This document shows positions 18,004 through 27,000 of a stretch of 64,000 bases of DNA, piece by piece. The position numbers and the translations under genes were made by a program. This stretch comes from Rhodococcoides fascians NBRC 12155 = LMG 3623. Its GTDB lineage: Bacteria; Actinomycetota; Actinomycetes; Mycobacteriales; Mycobacteriaceae. The notes beneath the pieces are model-generated. The model did not search any database. It saw only the letters and a list, made by a program, of their open reading frames with translations, and was not told the DNA's origin. The DNA lies in NCBI RefSeq assembly GCF_001894785.1, contig NZ_BCWW01000003.1:62001-126000 (forward strand), given 5' to 3'. How positions within the stretch are numbered: position 1 is the first letter of the stretch; each line of letters begins with the position of its first letter.

Positions 18004-18265
18004 GTGGTGGGTGTGCGCGCTTCGCCTCGAGAAATTCGAGCAGCGCGCTGGGGATCGCGCAGTACTTGCTGTTGCCGACGGACAGTTTGCTGCCCGCCTC
18101 GAACGCCGCCTTCGACGGGCCGTTGTGCTCGATCACCAATGCACAGAGGCGCTCGTCGGTGCGGCCGGACTCGCAGCACTTCTCGACATGCGCTCGATCG
18201 TCGGGCGAGAGCGCCGTCCACCACTCGTCGTAGCGGCGAAAGAGCTTGTCCGCGTCGTCGGTCAT
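17996..18265 (-). CDS. Conserved hypothetical small protein
   Basis: An 89-residue soluble protein beginning MTDDADKLFRRYDEWWTAL, with two adjacent Cys residues (VEKCCESG) and a third in ERLCALVIEH and YCAIP. I do not recognise a family with confidence. The ATG at 18265 is supported by AGGAG 5-6 nt upstream. It overlaps the end of the convergent S9 peptidase gene by 8 nt. Confidence 0.65.
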   Translation of the reverse strand: MTDDADKLFRRYDEWWTALSPDDRAHVEKCCESGRTDERLCALVIEHNGPSKAAFEAGSKLSVGNSKYCAIPSALLEFLEAKRAHPPLS

Positions 18266-18354
18266 GCCTGCTCCTACTTTTTCGGGTATGCAGTTCGGTT
18301 CCGACCATACTCACGATGTCCGATTCGTCCACCGCCGCGGGGGTCCAGCAGGGA

Positions 18355-18431
18355 CTTCACACCCCTACCGACGACTGCGCGCCCCTGCTCTGAAGTGAGC
18401 AGGGGCGCGCAGTCGGTAAAAAGGGTGTGAG
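18355..18431. terminator. Strong terminator hairpin downstream of the Fe-S reductase
   Basis: A perfect 17-bp stem (18374-18390 with 18397-18413) closes a 6-nt loop and is extended by flanking pairs (TACCG/CGGTA and CACACCC/GGGTGTG) across a 3-nt bulge. It lies just after the stop of the minus-strand Fe-S reductase gene. The run of A on the plus strand at 18418-18422 is on the gene side, so a classic U-tract is missing for the minus transcript. Confidence 0.75.
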
Positions 18432-18432
18432 G

Positions 18433-21400
18433 TTACTTCCGGCGACCCGGAACCTTTGCACCCGGAGCGAATCCGAGTCCACCGGCCTTCGGCTTGGGCG
18501 GGGTGCGATCATCCGAACCGTTGGATGTGGTCTCGGCCGCAGTGTCCGACGCTTCTGCCTTCGGAGCCTCTGCTTCCGGTACCTCGGCCTCTGGGGCTTC
18601 GGTGATCGGTGCTTCCGTGACCGGTGCCTCTGCTTCCGGTGTCGGCTCGGCCTTTTCGGGCTCTGCTGCAGCCGGCTCGGCTGGTGCTGCGGCAGGTGCA
18701 GCGGCGGCCGCACCCGGTGTCCGCGCGCCCGGCTTCTTGAATCCGGACTTCACGGCCAGACCCTTGGGCTGGACGGTCGGCTTGGACTCTGCTGCTACGG
18801 ATTCGGTTGCAGCAGGCTCCGTTGCAGCAGCCTCGGTGGCGGATGCCTCGGACGCCGTGGCCTCGGTAGCCGGTGCCTCAGCAGTAGGAGCCTCGGACGC
18901 AGGGGCTTCGGTAGCAGGCTTGCCCGGTGCCTTGGCTCCCGGCTTCTTGAATCCGGACTTGACGGCCAGACCCTTGGGCTGGACGGTCGGCTTGGATTCT
19001 GTGGCTACGGATTCAGTTGCAGCAGAAGGTGATTCCGCTGCATCATCGGCCGCTTCCGGGGCGGGTGTCGACGCCGCAGGAGCAGCGTCGGCGGGCTTGC
19101 CGGGTGCCTTCGCGCCGGGCTTCTTGAATCCGGACTTGACGGCCAGACCCTTGGGTTTGACGGTTGGAGTCGACTCGGAGGCCTCTGCGGGAGCAGGTGC
19201 TTCGGTTGCCGCAGGAGCGTCGGCAGGTGCCGGGGCAGCCGCCTTCGCGCCGGGTGCCTTGCCCTTCATCTGCAGACCCTTGCCACCGGGTGCCTTGCCA
19301 CCGGCCAAACCGAGGCCCTTGGGCTTCGATGCGTCCGCGGCAGTATCGGCCGAGTGCCCCGACGTCTTGTCGGCTTCGGCGTTGGCGGGCGCAGAACCGG
19401 GTGCTTTGGCTCCGGGAGCTTTCGCAAGTCCCTTCATCTTCAGGCCACCAGCAGCCTTGGCCGGCTGCGCCTTCTTCGTCTCGGCTTCGGGATCGCCGCC
19501 TTCGGCTGCGACCTCGATCTCCTCGACGCGCCCCTTCTCCTCGACGGCTGCGACCTTTTCGGTGGCCAGCTTCTCTTCGGGAGTCTGCTCGCGGGGGATG
19601 ACCTTGATGTTCTCGGCCAATACCGAGGACTCGACGCGGGTGATCGATTCGAGCATCAACTGCGCGACGTCGACGACCTCGACGCCCTCGTGTGCGCCGC
19701 CTTCCTGCCGTGCGGTGACACCGTCGGTGAGCATGACGCGGCAGAACGGGCAGCCCGTGGCGATCTTCTTCGGGTTGGTCGCAAGCGCTTCGTCGACCCG
19801 GTCGATGTTGATGCGCTTGCCGATGTTCTCTTCCATCCACATACGAGCGCCACCGGCACCACAGCACATGGACCGCTCACCGTGACGCGGCATCTCCTTG
19901 AGGTTGGAGCCCGACGCGGCCATCAGCTCACGCGGGGCGTCGTACACCTTGTTGTGCCGGCCGAGGTAGCACGGATCGTGGTAGGTGATGTCCTGGCTGA
20001 CCGAGGCCACCGGGATCAGCTTCTTCTGCCGCACGAGACGGTTGAGCAGCTGCGTGTGGTGGACCACCTCGTAGTCACCGCCGACCTGCGGGTACTCGTT
20101 GCCGAGTGCGTTGAAGCAGTGGGCGCAGGTGACGACGATCTTGCGCTTGCTCTGCTCGACGCCGTCGAACACGTTGTTCAGTGTCTCGATGTTCTGCATG
20201 GCGAGCTGCTGGAACAGGAACTCGTTGCCTGCGCGGCGAGCGGAGTCGCCGGTGCAGGTCTCGTCGGCACCGAGCACCATGAACTTCACGCCTGCGGTGG
20301 CGAGCAGCTCGGCGACGGCCTTCGTGGTCTTCTTGGCGCGGTCCTCGTAGGCTCCGGCGCAGCCGACCCAGAAGAGGTACTCGTAGTCCTGGAACGAATC
20401 GGCGTCCTGGCCGAAGACCGGGATGTCGAAGTCCATCTCGTTGATCCAGTTGAGGCGGTCCTTGGAGTTCTGGCCCCACGGGTTGCCCTTGTTCTCCAGG
20501 TTCTTGAACAAGCCGGCGAGCTCGGACGGGAACTCGGACTCGATCAGCACCTGGTAGCGACGCATGTCGATGATGTGGTCGACGTGTTCGATGTCCACCG
20601 GGCACTGCTCGACGCACGCACCGCAGGTGGTGCAGCTCCACAGCACCTCGGGGTCGATGATGCCGCCCTCGATGGCGTCGGCGACGAGCTTGCGATCGGC
20701 TTCGTCGCGAGCATTCTGCGGAATGGCGTCGAGCGCCTTCTGGTCGACGTTGCCCTCGGCATCGACGAGTCCGACCTCGTCGCCCGCCATGTCCTTCTTG
20801 CCGCCGGCCAGCAGGTACGGGGCCTTGGCGTGGCTGTGATCGCGCAGCGACATGATCAGCAGCTTGGGGGAGAGGGGCTTGCCGGTGTTCCAGGCGGGGC
20901 ACTGCGACTGGCAGCGGCCGCACTCGGTGCAGGTGGTGAAGTCGAGCCAGCCCTTCCAGCTGAAGTCTTCAATTTTGCCTGCGCCGAACGCGTCGACGTC
21001 GGGATCGGCCTCTTCCATCTCGAGGACTTTGCCGCCGGACATCATCGGCTTGGCGGCACCGAGGGCGACGGTGCCGTCGTCCATACGCTTGAAGTAGATG
21101 TTGGGGAAGGCCGTGAAGCGGTGCCACGCGACGCCCCAGTTGATGCGGGTGCCCACGATGTAGAGCCAGATCATGCCGGACATCAGCTTGATCAGAGCAA
21201 AGATCGACACCATGTTGGAGTTGGCCGGCAACAGCTCGGCGAGGCGCATCGTGAAGAAGTCGGTGTAGGGGTTCGCGTGTCCGTAGGTGGCGATCTTGCC
21301 CGCCTTGACGAACACCATGCCCAGGCCCTCGATGAGGACAACGGCCTCGACGAAGTAGGCGGCCTTGAACCCGGAGCCGGCGAAGCGTGACTGACGCTCG

Positions 21401-21822
21401 GGCTTACGCGGGTGGTTGAGCTGGCGAATGATGATCAGCGTGGTGATGCCGATGACGGTGCCGAGCCCGAGAATCTCGTCCATCAGGTGGTAGACGGCGG
21501 TGTCGCCGACGATGGGCCAGTGGAACTCGGGGTTGAACGTCTGTCCGTAGGCCTCGAACCAGAACACGGACCCGACCATGAAGCCGATCATCACCAGCCA
21601 GTGCGCCCAGCCGACGGTGCGGAACTTGACCATCTTGGTGTGCGCGGCGAACTCGATGATCATCTGCTTGAAGCGGGGGACGATCGGTCGCCAACGGTCG
21701 GGTGCCGGCTGACCCAGCCTCACGATGTTGAACATGCGCAGGGCGCCACGAATGAAGGCGTACCAACACACGAGGCTGAGCAGAGCACCGACTGTGCCCA
21801 ACGTGATCGTCAGGGCGTTCAT
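18433..21822 (-). CDS. Membrane-bound (Fe-S)-binding reductase, Rv0338c type, with repetitive C-terminal tail
   Basis: The 1129-residue protein begins with five to six transmembrane helices (residues ~3-225) like the membrane subunits of heterodisulfide-reductase-type enzymes. Two 4Fe-4S clusters follow (Cys298/301/304/308 in CTECGRCQSQCP and Cys397/400/403/407 in CTTCGACVEQCP). Two CCG domains contain CYLGRHNKVYD and MCCGAGGARMW. This is the family of the essential mycobacterial Rv0338c, a membrane electron-transfer protein of unknown partner. The last ~390 residues are a low-complexity Ala/Pro/Glu/Lys tail with three near-identical KGLAVKSGFKKPGAKAPGKP-type blocks. Because of that tail it is longer than the roughly 880 residues I recall for the mycobacterial protein. 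The ATG at 21822 starts the first helix. A terminator follows the stop. Confidence 0.9.
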   Translation of the reverse strand: MNALTITLGTVGALLSLVCWYAFIRGALRMFNIVRLGQPAPDRWRPIVPRFKQMIIEFAAHTKMVKFRTVGWAHWLVMIGFMVGSVFWFEAYGQTFNPEFHWPIVGDTAVYHLMDEILGLGTVIGITTLIIIRQLNHPRKPERQSRFAGSGFKAAYFVEAVVLIEGLGMVFVKAGKIATYGHANPYTDFFTMRLAELLPANSNMVSIFALIKLMSGMIWLYIVGTRINWGVAWHRFTAFPNIYFKRMDDGTVALGAAKPMMSGGKVLEMEEADPDVDAFGAGKIEDFSWKGWLDFTTCTECGRCQSQCPAWNTGKPLSPKLLIMSLRDHSHAKAPYLLAGGKKDMAGDEVGLVDAEGNVDQKALDAIPQNARDEADRKLVADAIEGGIIDPEVLWSCTTCGACVEQCPVDIEHVDHIIDMRRYQVLIESEFPSELAGLFKNLENKGNPWGQNSKDRLNWINEMDFDIPVFGQDADSFQDYEYLFWVGCAGAYEDRAKKTTKAVAELLATAGVKFMVLGADETCTGDSARRAGNEFLFQQLAMQNIETLNNVFDGVEQSKRKIVVTCAHCFNALGNEYPQVGGDYEVVHHTQLLNRLVRQKKLIPVASVSQDITYHDPCYLGRHNKVYDAPRELMAASGSNLKEMPRHGERSMCCGAGGARMWMEENIGKRINIDRVDEALATNPKKIATGCPFCRVMLTDGVTARQEGGAHEGVEVVDVAQLMLESITRVESSVLAENIKVIPREQTPEEKLATEKVAAVEEKGRVEEIEVAAEGGDPEAETKKAQPAKAAGGLKMKGLAKAPGAKAPGSAPANAEADKTSGHSADTAADASKPKGLGLAGGKAPGGKGLQMKGKAPGAKAAAPAPADAPAATEAPAPAEASESTPTVKPKGLAVKSGFKKPGAKAPGKPADAAPAASTPAPEAADDAAESPSAATESVATESKPTVQPKGLAVKSGFKKPGAKAPGKPATEAPASEAPTAEAPATEATASEASATEAAATEPAATESVAAESKPTVQPKGLAVKSGFKKPGARTPGAAAAAPAAAPAEPAAAEPEKAEPTPEAEAPVTEAPITEAPEAEVPEAEAPKAEASDTAAETTSNGSDDRTPPKPKAGGLGFAPGAKVPGRRK
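18724..19170 (-). repeat. Coding repeats in the Fe-S reductase tail
   Basis: Three ~59-nt near-identical blocks start at about 18728, 18938 and 19115. Each encodes a version of PKGLAVKSGFKKPGAK. They are separated by 90-150 nt of Ala/Glu/Thr/Pro-rich spacer. A shorter related KGL/APGAKAPG pattern continues toward 19440. The blocks are basic and the spacers acidic, giving alternating charge. Confidence 0.8.
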
Positions 21823-22361
21823 GTCGCGGCCTTTCGTTCAGTGGCAGCTGGAGCAGCTACCGCGGGTCCAGCCCGTCGAGAGGAATACAGCGATGTTACC
21901 TGCCAGTAGATCGCGAAATCTACCGACGGGTAACTTAGGTCAGAATCGCCTGGAGCGACGCTGGTGGTTGCGCGCACGAGACCGTCCGACGGGTGGGCTG
22001 AACTCGTCAGTAGGTTGTCGCCCGCATCACGTTAGGCGTACGGGCTTGTGACTCCTGCGAGAAGGCAGACCTAACCCGGCCGAATCGGCCCGATGCCCGA
22101 GGTTTACCGCCGGCTGCGCCGTGGAAGAAAAGTCCCGCGAAACCGAACGAAAGTGCGGTCTTTCTGTCCGATTCGGGCGTTGTGATTGTTCATAACTTTT
22201 CGGACACGGTAAAGGGTCGGTAGCACAACGACCGGTCTGATTGATGGTTTACACTGCCTGTGGACCAGAGGTGCGAGGACGTCATTCGGGGTGATGTCGC
22301 GTTCGACGGTTTGCCGCCAAAAGCACTGCAGCACATGCACAGAAACGGAACACAACACCAC
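21823..22361. other. 539-nt intergenic region between divergent genes
   Basis: This is the shared upstream region of the Fe-S reductase (minus) and the secreted protein at 22362 (plus). No credible gene is seen on either strand. A TACACT at 22250-22255 could be a -10 element for the plus-strand gene, though no good -35 box is spaced to it. The stretch 22180-22260 is relatively AT-rich (TGATTGTTCATAACTTTT). Confidence 0.5.
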
Positions 22362-23015
22362 ATGAAACTCAGCAAACTGGTCGTCACCTCGGCTCTCGTA
22401 GCAGTTGCTACGGGTCTGGCCAGCGGAACCGCCTACGCGCAGCCCGACACCAGCGCCACGACCCCCGACACGAACTACTCCGTCGAGCTCGAAGACCGCA
22501 CCATCGTCACCACCATCGATGCGGGCGTCTTCAAGGTTGCCGACGACGGCAAGACCGTCGACGTCCTCGACGCCGCCGACAACACACTCGTCACCCTCCC
22601 GCTGTCGTTCAACCTCGGCGGACTGAACTTCCCGTACGAGCAGAACGTCGACGACAACGGCAAGACCCTGCGTCTGGTGCCGCAGCTCGACTTGACGAAG
22701 GCCTCGGCCAACTCGCGCAGCATCGGCGCGACGACGGTCGCCTCGCCCGAGGAAAACCTCAAGGCGCAGCAGAACTTCTCGTCGCAGCTCGGAATTGCTA
22801 CTGCGATTGGAACCCTGACCGGTTCCGCAATCGGTGCGGTGATCGGTTGCATTGTGACTCTCCCCGCAGGCTGCATCCCCGGCTTGGTGACCGGTGCGGG
22901 AGCAGGTGGAATCATCGGCACCATCGCTGTCGGCGGGCCCGGCTTGGTCGTTGCCGGAATCGATCTGCTCAACACGTTGAACGCTGCTCCCGGAACGTCG
23001 GTCTGGGCCAAGTAG
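22362..23015 (+). CDS. Secreted protein with glycine-zipper-like C-terminus
   Basis: A 217-residue protein with a Sec signal peptide, MKLSKLVVTSALVAVATGLASGTAYA, cleaved after AYA near residue 26. A beta-rich domain follows (VELEDRTIVTTIDAGVFKVADDG). The C-terminal ~75 residues are a hydrophobic Gly/Ala/Ile segment (AIGTLTGSAIGAVIGCIV ... GAGAGGIIGTIAVGGPGLVVAG) with two Cys 13 residues apart. The same plan is common in secreted proteins of Rhodococcus and Nocardia of unknown function (recollection). The hydrophobic part could insert in the outer mycolate membrane. The ATG at 22362 is used; one at 22335 is also in frame but would put charged residues before the signal peptide. A terminator follows. 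Confidence 0.8.
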   Translation: MKLSKLVVTSALVAVATGLASGTAYAQPDTSATTPDTNYSVELEDRTIVTTIDAGVFKVADDGKTVDVLDAADNTLVTLPLSFNLGGLNFPYEQNVDDNGKTLRLVPQLDLTKASANSRSIGATTVASPEENLKAQQNFSSQLGIATAIGTLTGSAIGAVIGCIVTLPAGCIPGLVTGAGAGGIIGTIAVGGPGLVVAGIDLLNTLNAAPGTSVWAK

Positions 23016-23032
23016 TCACAGCGCATTCTTCG

Positions 23033-23070
23033 AAAGAACCCACGATCTCGTCGAGGTCGTGGGTTCTTTT
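23033..23070. terminator. Rho-independent terminator between convergent genes
   Basis: AAAGAACCCACGA (23033-23045) pairs perfectly with TCGTGGGTTCTTT (23057-23069) around an 11-nt loop. A-rich and T-rich flanks make it functional in both directions. It serves the secreted-protein gene (plus) and the acyltransferase gene (minus). Confidence 0.9.
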
Positions 23071-23076
23071 GTGTTG

Positions 23077-24420
23077 TCAGGCAGTAGGATTGGTGGCGAC
23101 GGGCGCAGTCGAAGCGGCGGCTTCGAGGAATGCGATGGGCGTCGAGCAGGCGGCGCGCAGTGCCCGTCGGATGGTGTCGGCATCGACGACGTGCGAGTGG
23201 AACGACGCGGCGACGCGAATGGAGTCGCGTAGCCGTGCGGTCGTCAGGGTGATGTGTCCGTGGCTCGCGGGTGCCACCATGACTCGGTACGAACCCTGTG
23301 TCTCGCCGACGAAGGCGATGTCGTTCAATCGCCCATGCCGGCCCATGTCGGACAAGGCCAGACGGATGGTGTCGGGTGCGGTGGGCGGCGGGGTGTCGGT
23401 CGCGCGGGCGGAGCGCAACCTGGCCAGTTTCGAGCGAAGTGCGACCAGCATCAGGTTTGCGATCGGGTGCCCGCATTCGATGATTCGTCGCCATTGGCGG
23501 GACAGGAGAACGGTGTCGGTCGTGTCGGGGAGGTAGACGTCGATACCGGCCGACAGGTTCGCAAGGGTGGTCAGCTCGGGTGGTAGGTACCGGCGAACGT
23601 CGAACAGCACTTTGGCGGCATCGTCGACGGCCAGTCCTTCGGCGCGCAGTGCGGCATCGAGGGCGGCGAAGAACAGGATCGAGATCGACTGTCCGGGTCG
23701 GTGTTCGTCTCGCCACCTCGCCAGTTCTCGGGTGCACTCGATCGTGGCGGCCGCGGCCACCACCTCGACGGGTGAGCCTGCGGCGGTCGACGCCGCCTGT
23801 GTAGATGCCGTCTGTCTCGACCCGTGACCGGCCGACCCGCCATCTGCAGGCTTGCGGCCGCACACGCTGATACCCGGGAGAACGCGCGAGCGCAGTAGCC
23901 GCGCAACTCGCCTGGGATCGGTTCCGAAACAGCGCATCGCTGCGACGGCGAGCGGGTGATGCGTCTGCGCTGATGTCGCCCAGCGGGGCACGATGCCGTT
24001 GCGAGCGTCGGCATCAGCGAGTGTGTGGGAGAGGTTGATGATCATCTGACCGTCGCCGAGCCCGTGATCCATGTAGAACACCACGTGGTCGCCGCGCACC
24101 GTGATGGACAGTGGCTCGGCGGGGTCGTGCGTGGCCAGTAGCTGCGACATCGCGGTGTCGTAGTCGTCCTCGGTGATCGCGGAGTCTTCCCGGACGGCGT
24201 GCAGTGGAGCATCGGGATCGTATCGCCAGCGACGGGTGCCGGAATCTGGACGTAGGCCCACTCGCGCGGCCGGGCCGATGCTCATCGTCGTGCGTAGCGC
24301 CCGGCGGATCCCGTCGACGCCACCATGATCGACAGGACCGAAAGCCACCACGGTCCAGTTACCCGCAAGCGCGACATCGGTCTCGTGAACCGTGACGTGC
24401 GAGGGAAAGACCACGTTCAT
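23077..24420 (-). CDS. Condensation/WS-DGAT-superfamily acyltransferase-like protein
   Basis: The 447-residue protein carries a catalytic-type motif DHGLGDG (118-124, His119), matching the HxxxDG of the chloramphenicol-acetyltransferase-like superfamily that includes PapA, wax ester synthases and NRPS condensation domains. Other supporting stretches are SISILFFAALDAALRAEG and LSDMGRHGRLNDIAFVG in the C-terminal half, where these proteins carry the structural channel residues. A disordered Ser/Thr/Ala-rich insert lies around residues 195-220. The substrate is not predictable. It is divergent from the polysaccharide cluster at 24562, sharing a 141-nt AT-rich promoter region, so acylation of a surface glycan or lipid is one possibility (inference). 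Confidence 0.7.
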   Translation of the reverse strand: MNVVFPSHVTVHETDVALAGNWTVVAFGPVDHGGVDGIRRALRTTMSIGPAARVGLRPDSGTRRWRYDPDAPLHAVREDSAITEDDYDTAMSQLLATHDPAEPLSITVRGDHVVFYMDHGLGDGQMIINLSHTLADADARNGIVPRWATSAQTHHPLAVAAMRCFGTDPRRVARLLRSRVLPGISVCGRKPADGGSAGHGSRQTASTQAASTAAGSPVEVVAAAATIECTRELARWRDEHRPGQSISILFFAALDAALRAEGLAVDDAAKVLFDVRRYLPPELTTLANLSAGIDVYLPDTTDTVLLSRQWRRIIECGHPIANLMLVALRSKLARLRSARATDTPPPTAPDTIRLALSDMGRHGRLNDIAFVGETQGSYRVMVAPASHGHITLTTARLRDSIRVAASFHSHVVDADTIRRALRAACSTPIAFLEAAASTAPVATNPTA

Positions 24421-24561
24421 CGCGTAGGTCCCTTCCGATAGACGGCTTTACTTCTTGTTTATGAAAGCCTCAGAATCAGTATGAACTCAAATGGGTATTC
24501 CAGCCAACTCTGAGTACGATGTAATGGAGTCAAACAAACTATTGGACAGGAAACTGGAGTT

Positions 24562-25746
24562 GTGGACGGAGTCAGCGAAGTGCACGTACTCGCGGTCTCG
24601 CTGTCGACATCGGTGGGCGGAACCGATCACAGTCTGCGAAACGTGGCGCTGGCATTACAGCCTCTGGGCGTGAACGTCACGCTGGGCGCACCCGGTGGCA
24701 GCGACACCGAACAGTGGTGGCGTGCCGCCGGCCTGCCGTTCCTGCCACTCGACCTGCCGCAACGCATCGGAATCCATCGTCAGGGCGAGAACTCTCTGCA
24801 TCCCCTCGGCGGGCTCGCGGCGCAGGTGCCGAAGAGCGCACGCACGGTGTCGATACTTCGGCGAGCTGCCCGCGACTTCGACGTCGTGCATTCCAACCAT
24901 CTGCTGCTGCATCCCGACGCGGTGCTCGCGTCCCGACTCGCACGCACCCCGGTCGTCGTCGAATTTCACGACATCGTCCCCGCCGGACCGGGGCGCACAC
25001 TGCTCGCCGCGATCGCGGCGACGGCAACCCACACGGTGGCCGTCAGCACAGCTGCAGCACAGCAACTCCCGACGCGTGCGCGTGGACGGGTGAGCGTGGT
25101 GCACCAGGGAATCGACACCACGGCCTTCGCGCCGGGTGCCGGTGACCCGGCTCTGCGGGCCGACATGACCGCCGACCCCGATGCTCCACTGATCGCAGCC
25201 GTCGGCCGGATCGATCGCGAGAAGAAGCTCGACGTACTGATCGACGCCGTGGCGCGGGTGCGTCGGTCCGGAGTCGACGCGCATCTGGCGATCGTCGGCG
25301 CGCCCAGCGAGGACGACGGTGGCTACCTCGTCGAGTTGCAGCAGGCCGCGGAACGGTTGCTGCCCGGTGCGCATCGTTTCCTCGGCCGCACAGACGCGGT
25401 GGCGTCGACGTTGCGTGCCGTGGATGTGTTGGCCTGCCCGTCACAGGACGAGCCCTTCGGGCTCATCGCCCTCGAGGCACAGGCCTGTGCGGTGCCGGTC
25501 GTGGTGAGCGACACCGGGGGCCTGGTCGACTTCGTCTCGCACGAGCACACCGGCCTCGTTGCCCGAACCGGCGACGTCGACTCGCTGGCCACGCAGTTGT
25601 GCAGGATGCTGACCGATCGCGGCCTGGCCGCCACCCTCGCCGAGGCCGCGCGAGGGCAAGCAGTCGCGCGATTCGATTCCCAACATCGCGCGAAGCATTT
25701 CGCCGACATCTACAGTTCAGCAATCGGGAAGAAGCGCATCACATGA
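24562..25746 (+). CDS. Glycosyltransferase family 4
   Basis: The 394-residue retaining GT-B glycosyltransferase begins VHVLAVSLSTSVGGTDHSLRNVALAL, typical of the N-terminal domain. The C-terminal domain holds AAVGRIDREKKLDVLIDAVARV and the donor-binding E-x7-E type stretch EPFGLIALEAQACAVPVVVSDTGGL. It should transfer a sugar from a nucleotide donor to a lipid-linked or surface glycan at the cytoplasmic face. The GTG start at 24562 has a GGAG very close (2 nt), so a slightly later GTG at 24580 is possible. It is the first gene of a five-gene cluster. A ~100-nt gap precedes the next gene. Confidence 0.87.
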   Translation: MDGVSEVHVLAVSLSTSVGGTDHSLRNVALALQPLGVNVTLGAPGGSDTEQWWRAAGLPFLPLDLPQRIGIHRQGENSLHPLGGLAAQVPKSARTVSILRRAARDFDVVHSNHLLLHPDAVLASRLARTPVVVEFHDIVPAGPGRTLLAAIAATATHTVAVSTAAAQQLPTRARGRVSVVHQGIDTTAFAPGAGDPALRADMTADPDAPLIAAVGRIDREKKLDVLIDAVARVRRSGVDAHLAIVGAPSEDDGGYLVELQQAAERLLPGAHRFLGRTDAVASTLRAVDVLACPSQDEPFGLIALEAQACAVPVVVSDTGGLVDFVSHEHTGLVARTGDVDSLATQLCRMLTDRGLAATLAEAARGQAVARFDSQHRAKHFADIYSSAIGKKRIT

Positions 25747-25845
25747 CGTGACGCATCGGCTCTGCAGCGGAGCTGACGACGCAACCCAGCCGTGCGGATG
25801 TCGGGGCATCCGCACGCACACGCTCGTACCGAATCGGAGTTCTTG

Positions 25846-27000
25846 ATGCTCGACCACATGGCCCCCGGCGTCCCGCGCCGCCGCACCCCGCAGCGGGTCG
25901 GCGTTGCCGTTCTGGCCGCGACTGCGACCGCGACCCTGGCCGGGGCCGGCTGGGTCCTCGCACCCAGACGGTCGCCGGAACCCCTGCGGGCGGCAGAGCC
26001 GTTCGTCGACGGCGACCTCATCACCGTCGTCGTGGGAACCGTGGGCAGGCCGTCGCTGCATGGCACGGTCGAGGCCGTGCTCGCGCAGTCCTACCCGGCC
26101 GTGGAGATCGTGGTGGTGGACAACGCACCCACGTCGGGACGGGTGGACGACGCGTTGAGGTCGATCGACGATCCCCGCTGCATCGTCGTCCGTGAGCTGC
26201 GCCGCGGGGTCTCGCGAGCCAGAAACACAGGTGCCCGGCACGCGTCGGGCCGCGTGATCGCCTTCACCGACGACGACGCCGAACCGGATTCGCAGTGGCT
26301 CGCCGCCGTGGCGCAGGTGTACGCGGCAGACCGAGACGGTGTCGTGGCCGGGGTGACCGGACGGGTCGTCGGACTGGCGGTCGAGACCGATCAGCAGCGG
26401 TGGTTCGAGGAATCGGGGCTGTTCGAGAAGGGATCGACGCGCACGGTCTGGACCCTCGCGCCGACCGGATCGATCGACGAAGAACTGGGTGCACGCGGCA
26501 CCGCAGCGCTGTTCCCCTATACGGCCGGGGAGATGGGCAGCGGCAACAACATGTCGTTCCGAAAGAGCGCCTTCGACTCGCTCGGAGGATTCGACGAGAG
26601 GATCGGACCGGGCACGCCCACCAAAGGCGGTGAGGACCTCGAGCTCTTCCGGCGTGCAGTGCTGCGCGGGGGAACGATCGTCTACGACCCGACGGCCGTC
26701 GTCGGCCATCATCATCGAGCCGATCACGAAGCGTTGCGCGAGCAGATGTTCGGGTACGGAAGCGGAATGGCCGCCATCGTCACCAAACTCTTCCTCGACG
26801 GCGGAGCTCCGGCCCGCGCACTGCTCGGCCGGCTCCCGACCGCATTCCGCATGCTTCTCGCACCCGAGGAGAACCGCTTCGCGGACGGGGCTCCGCCGAT
26901 GCCTCGCGACCTCAAGCTCACCGAGCTCTACGGCTACCTGTGCGGGCCGTTCCTGTACGTCAAGGCCATCACGGTTCGCGGCACCGGGATCAATTCGTGA
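25846..27000 (+). CDS. Glycosyltransferase family 2, membrane-associated
   Basis: The 384-residue protein has an N-terminal hydrophobic segment VGVAVLAATATATLAGAGWV before a GT-A domain. Its motifs are ITVVVGTVGRPSLHGTVEAVLAQSYP, IVVVDNAPTSGR, the DxD-like FTDDDAEPD, and a downstream GEDLELFRRAVLRGG that matches the catalytic ED of GT2 enzymes. The ATG at 25846 is preceded by GGAG with a 6-nt spacer, which decides the start over an upstream in-frame ATG at 25792. The stop overlaps the next gene in a GTGA junction. It probably extends a cell-surface polysaccharide. Confidence 0.87.
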   Translation: MLDHMAPGVPRRRTPQRVGVAVLAATATATLAGAGWVLAPRRSPEPLRAAEPFVDGDLITVVVGTVGRPSLHGTVEAVLAQSYPAVEIVVVDNAPTSGRVDDALRSIDDPRCIVVRELRRGVSRARNTGARHASGRVIAFTDDDAEPDSQWLAAVAQVYAADRDGVVAGVTGRVVGLAVETDQQRWFEESGLFEKGSTRTVWTLAPTGSIDEELGARGTAALFPYTAGEMGSGNNMSFRKSAFDSLGGFDERIGPGTPTKGGEDLELFRRAVLRGGTIVYDPTAVVGHHHRADHEALREQMFGYGSGMAAIVTKLFLDGGAPARALLGRLPTAFRMLLAPEENRFADGAPPMPRDLKLTELYGYLCGPFLYVKAITVRGTGINS

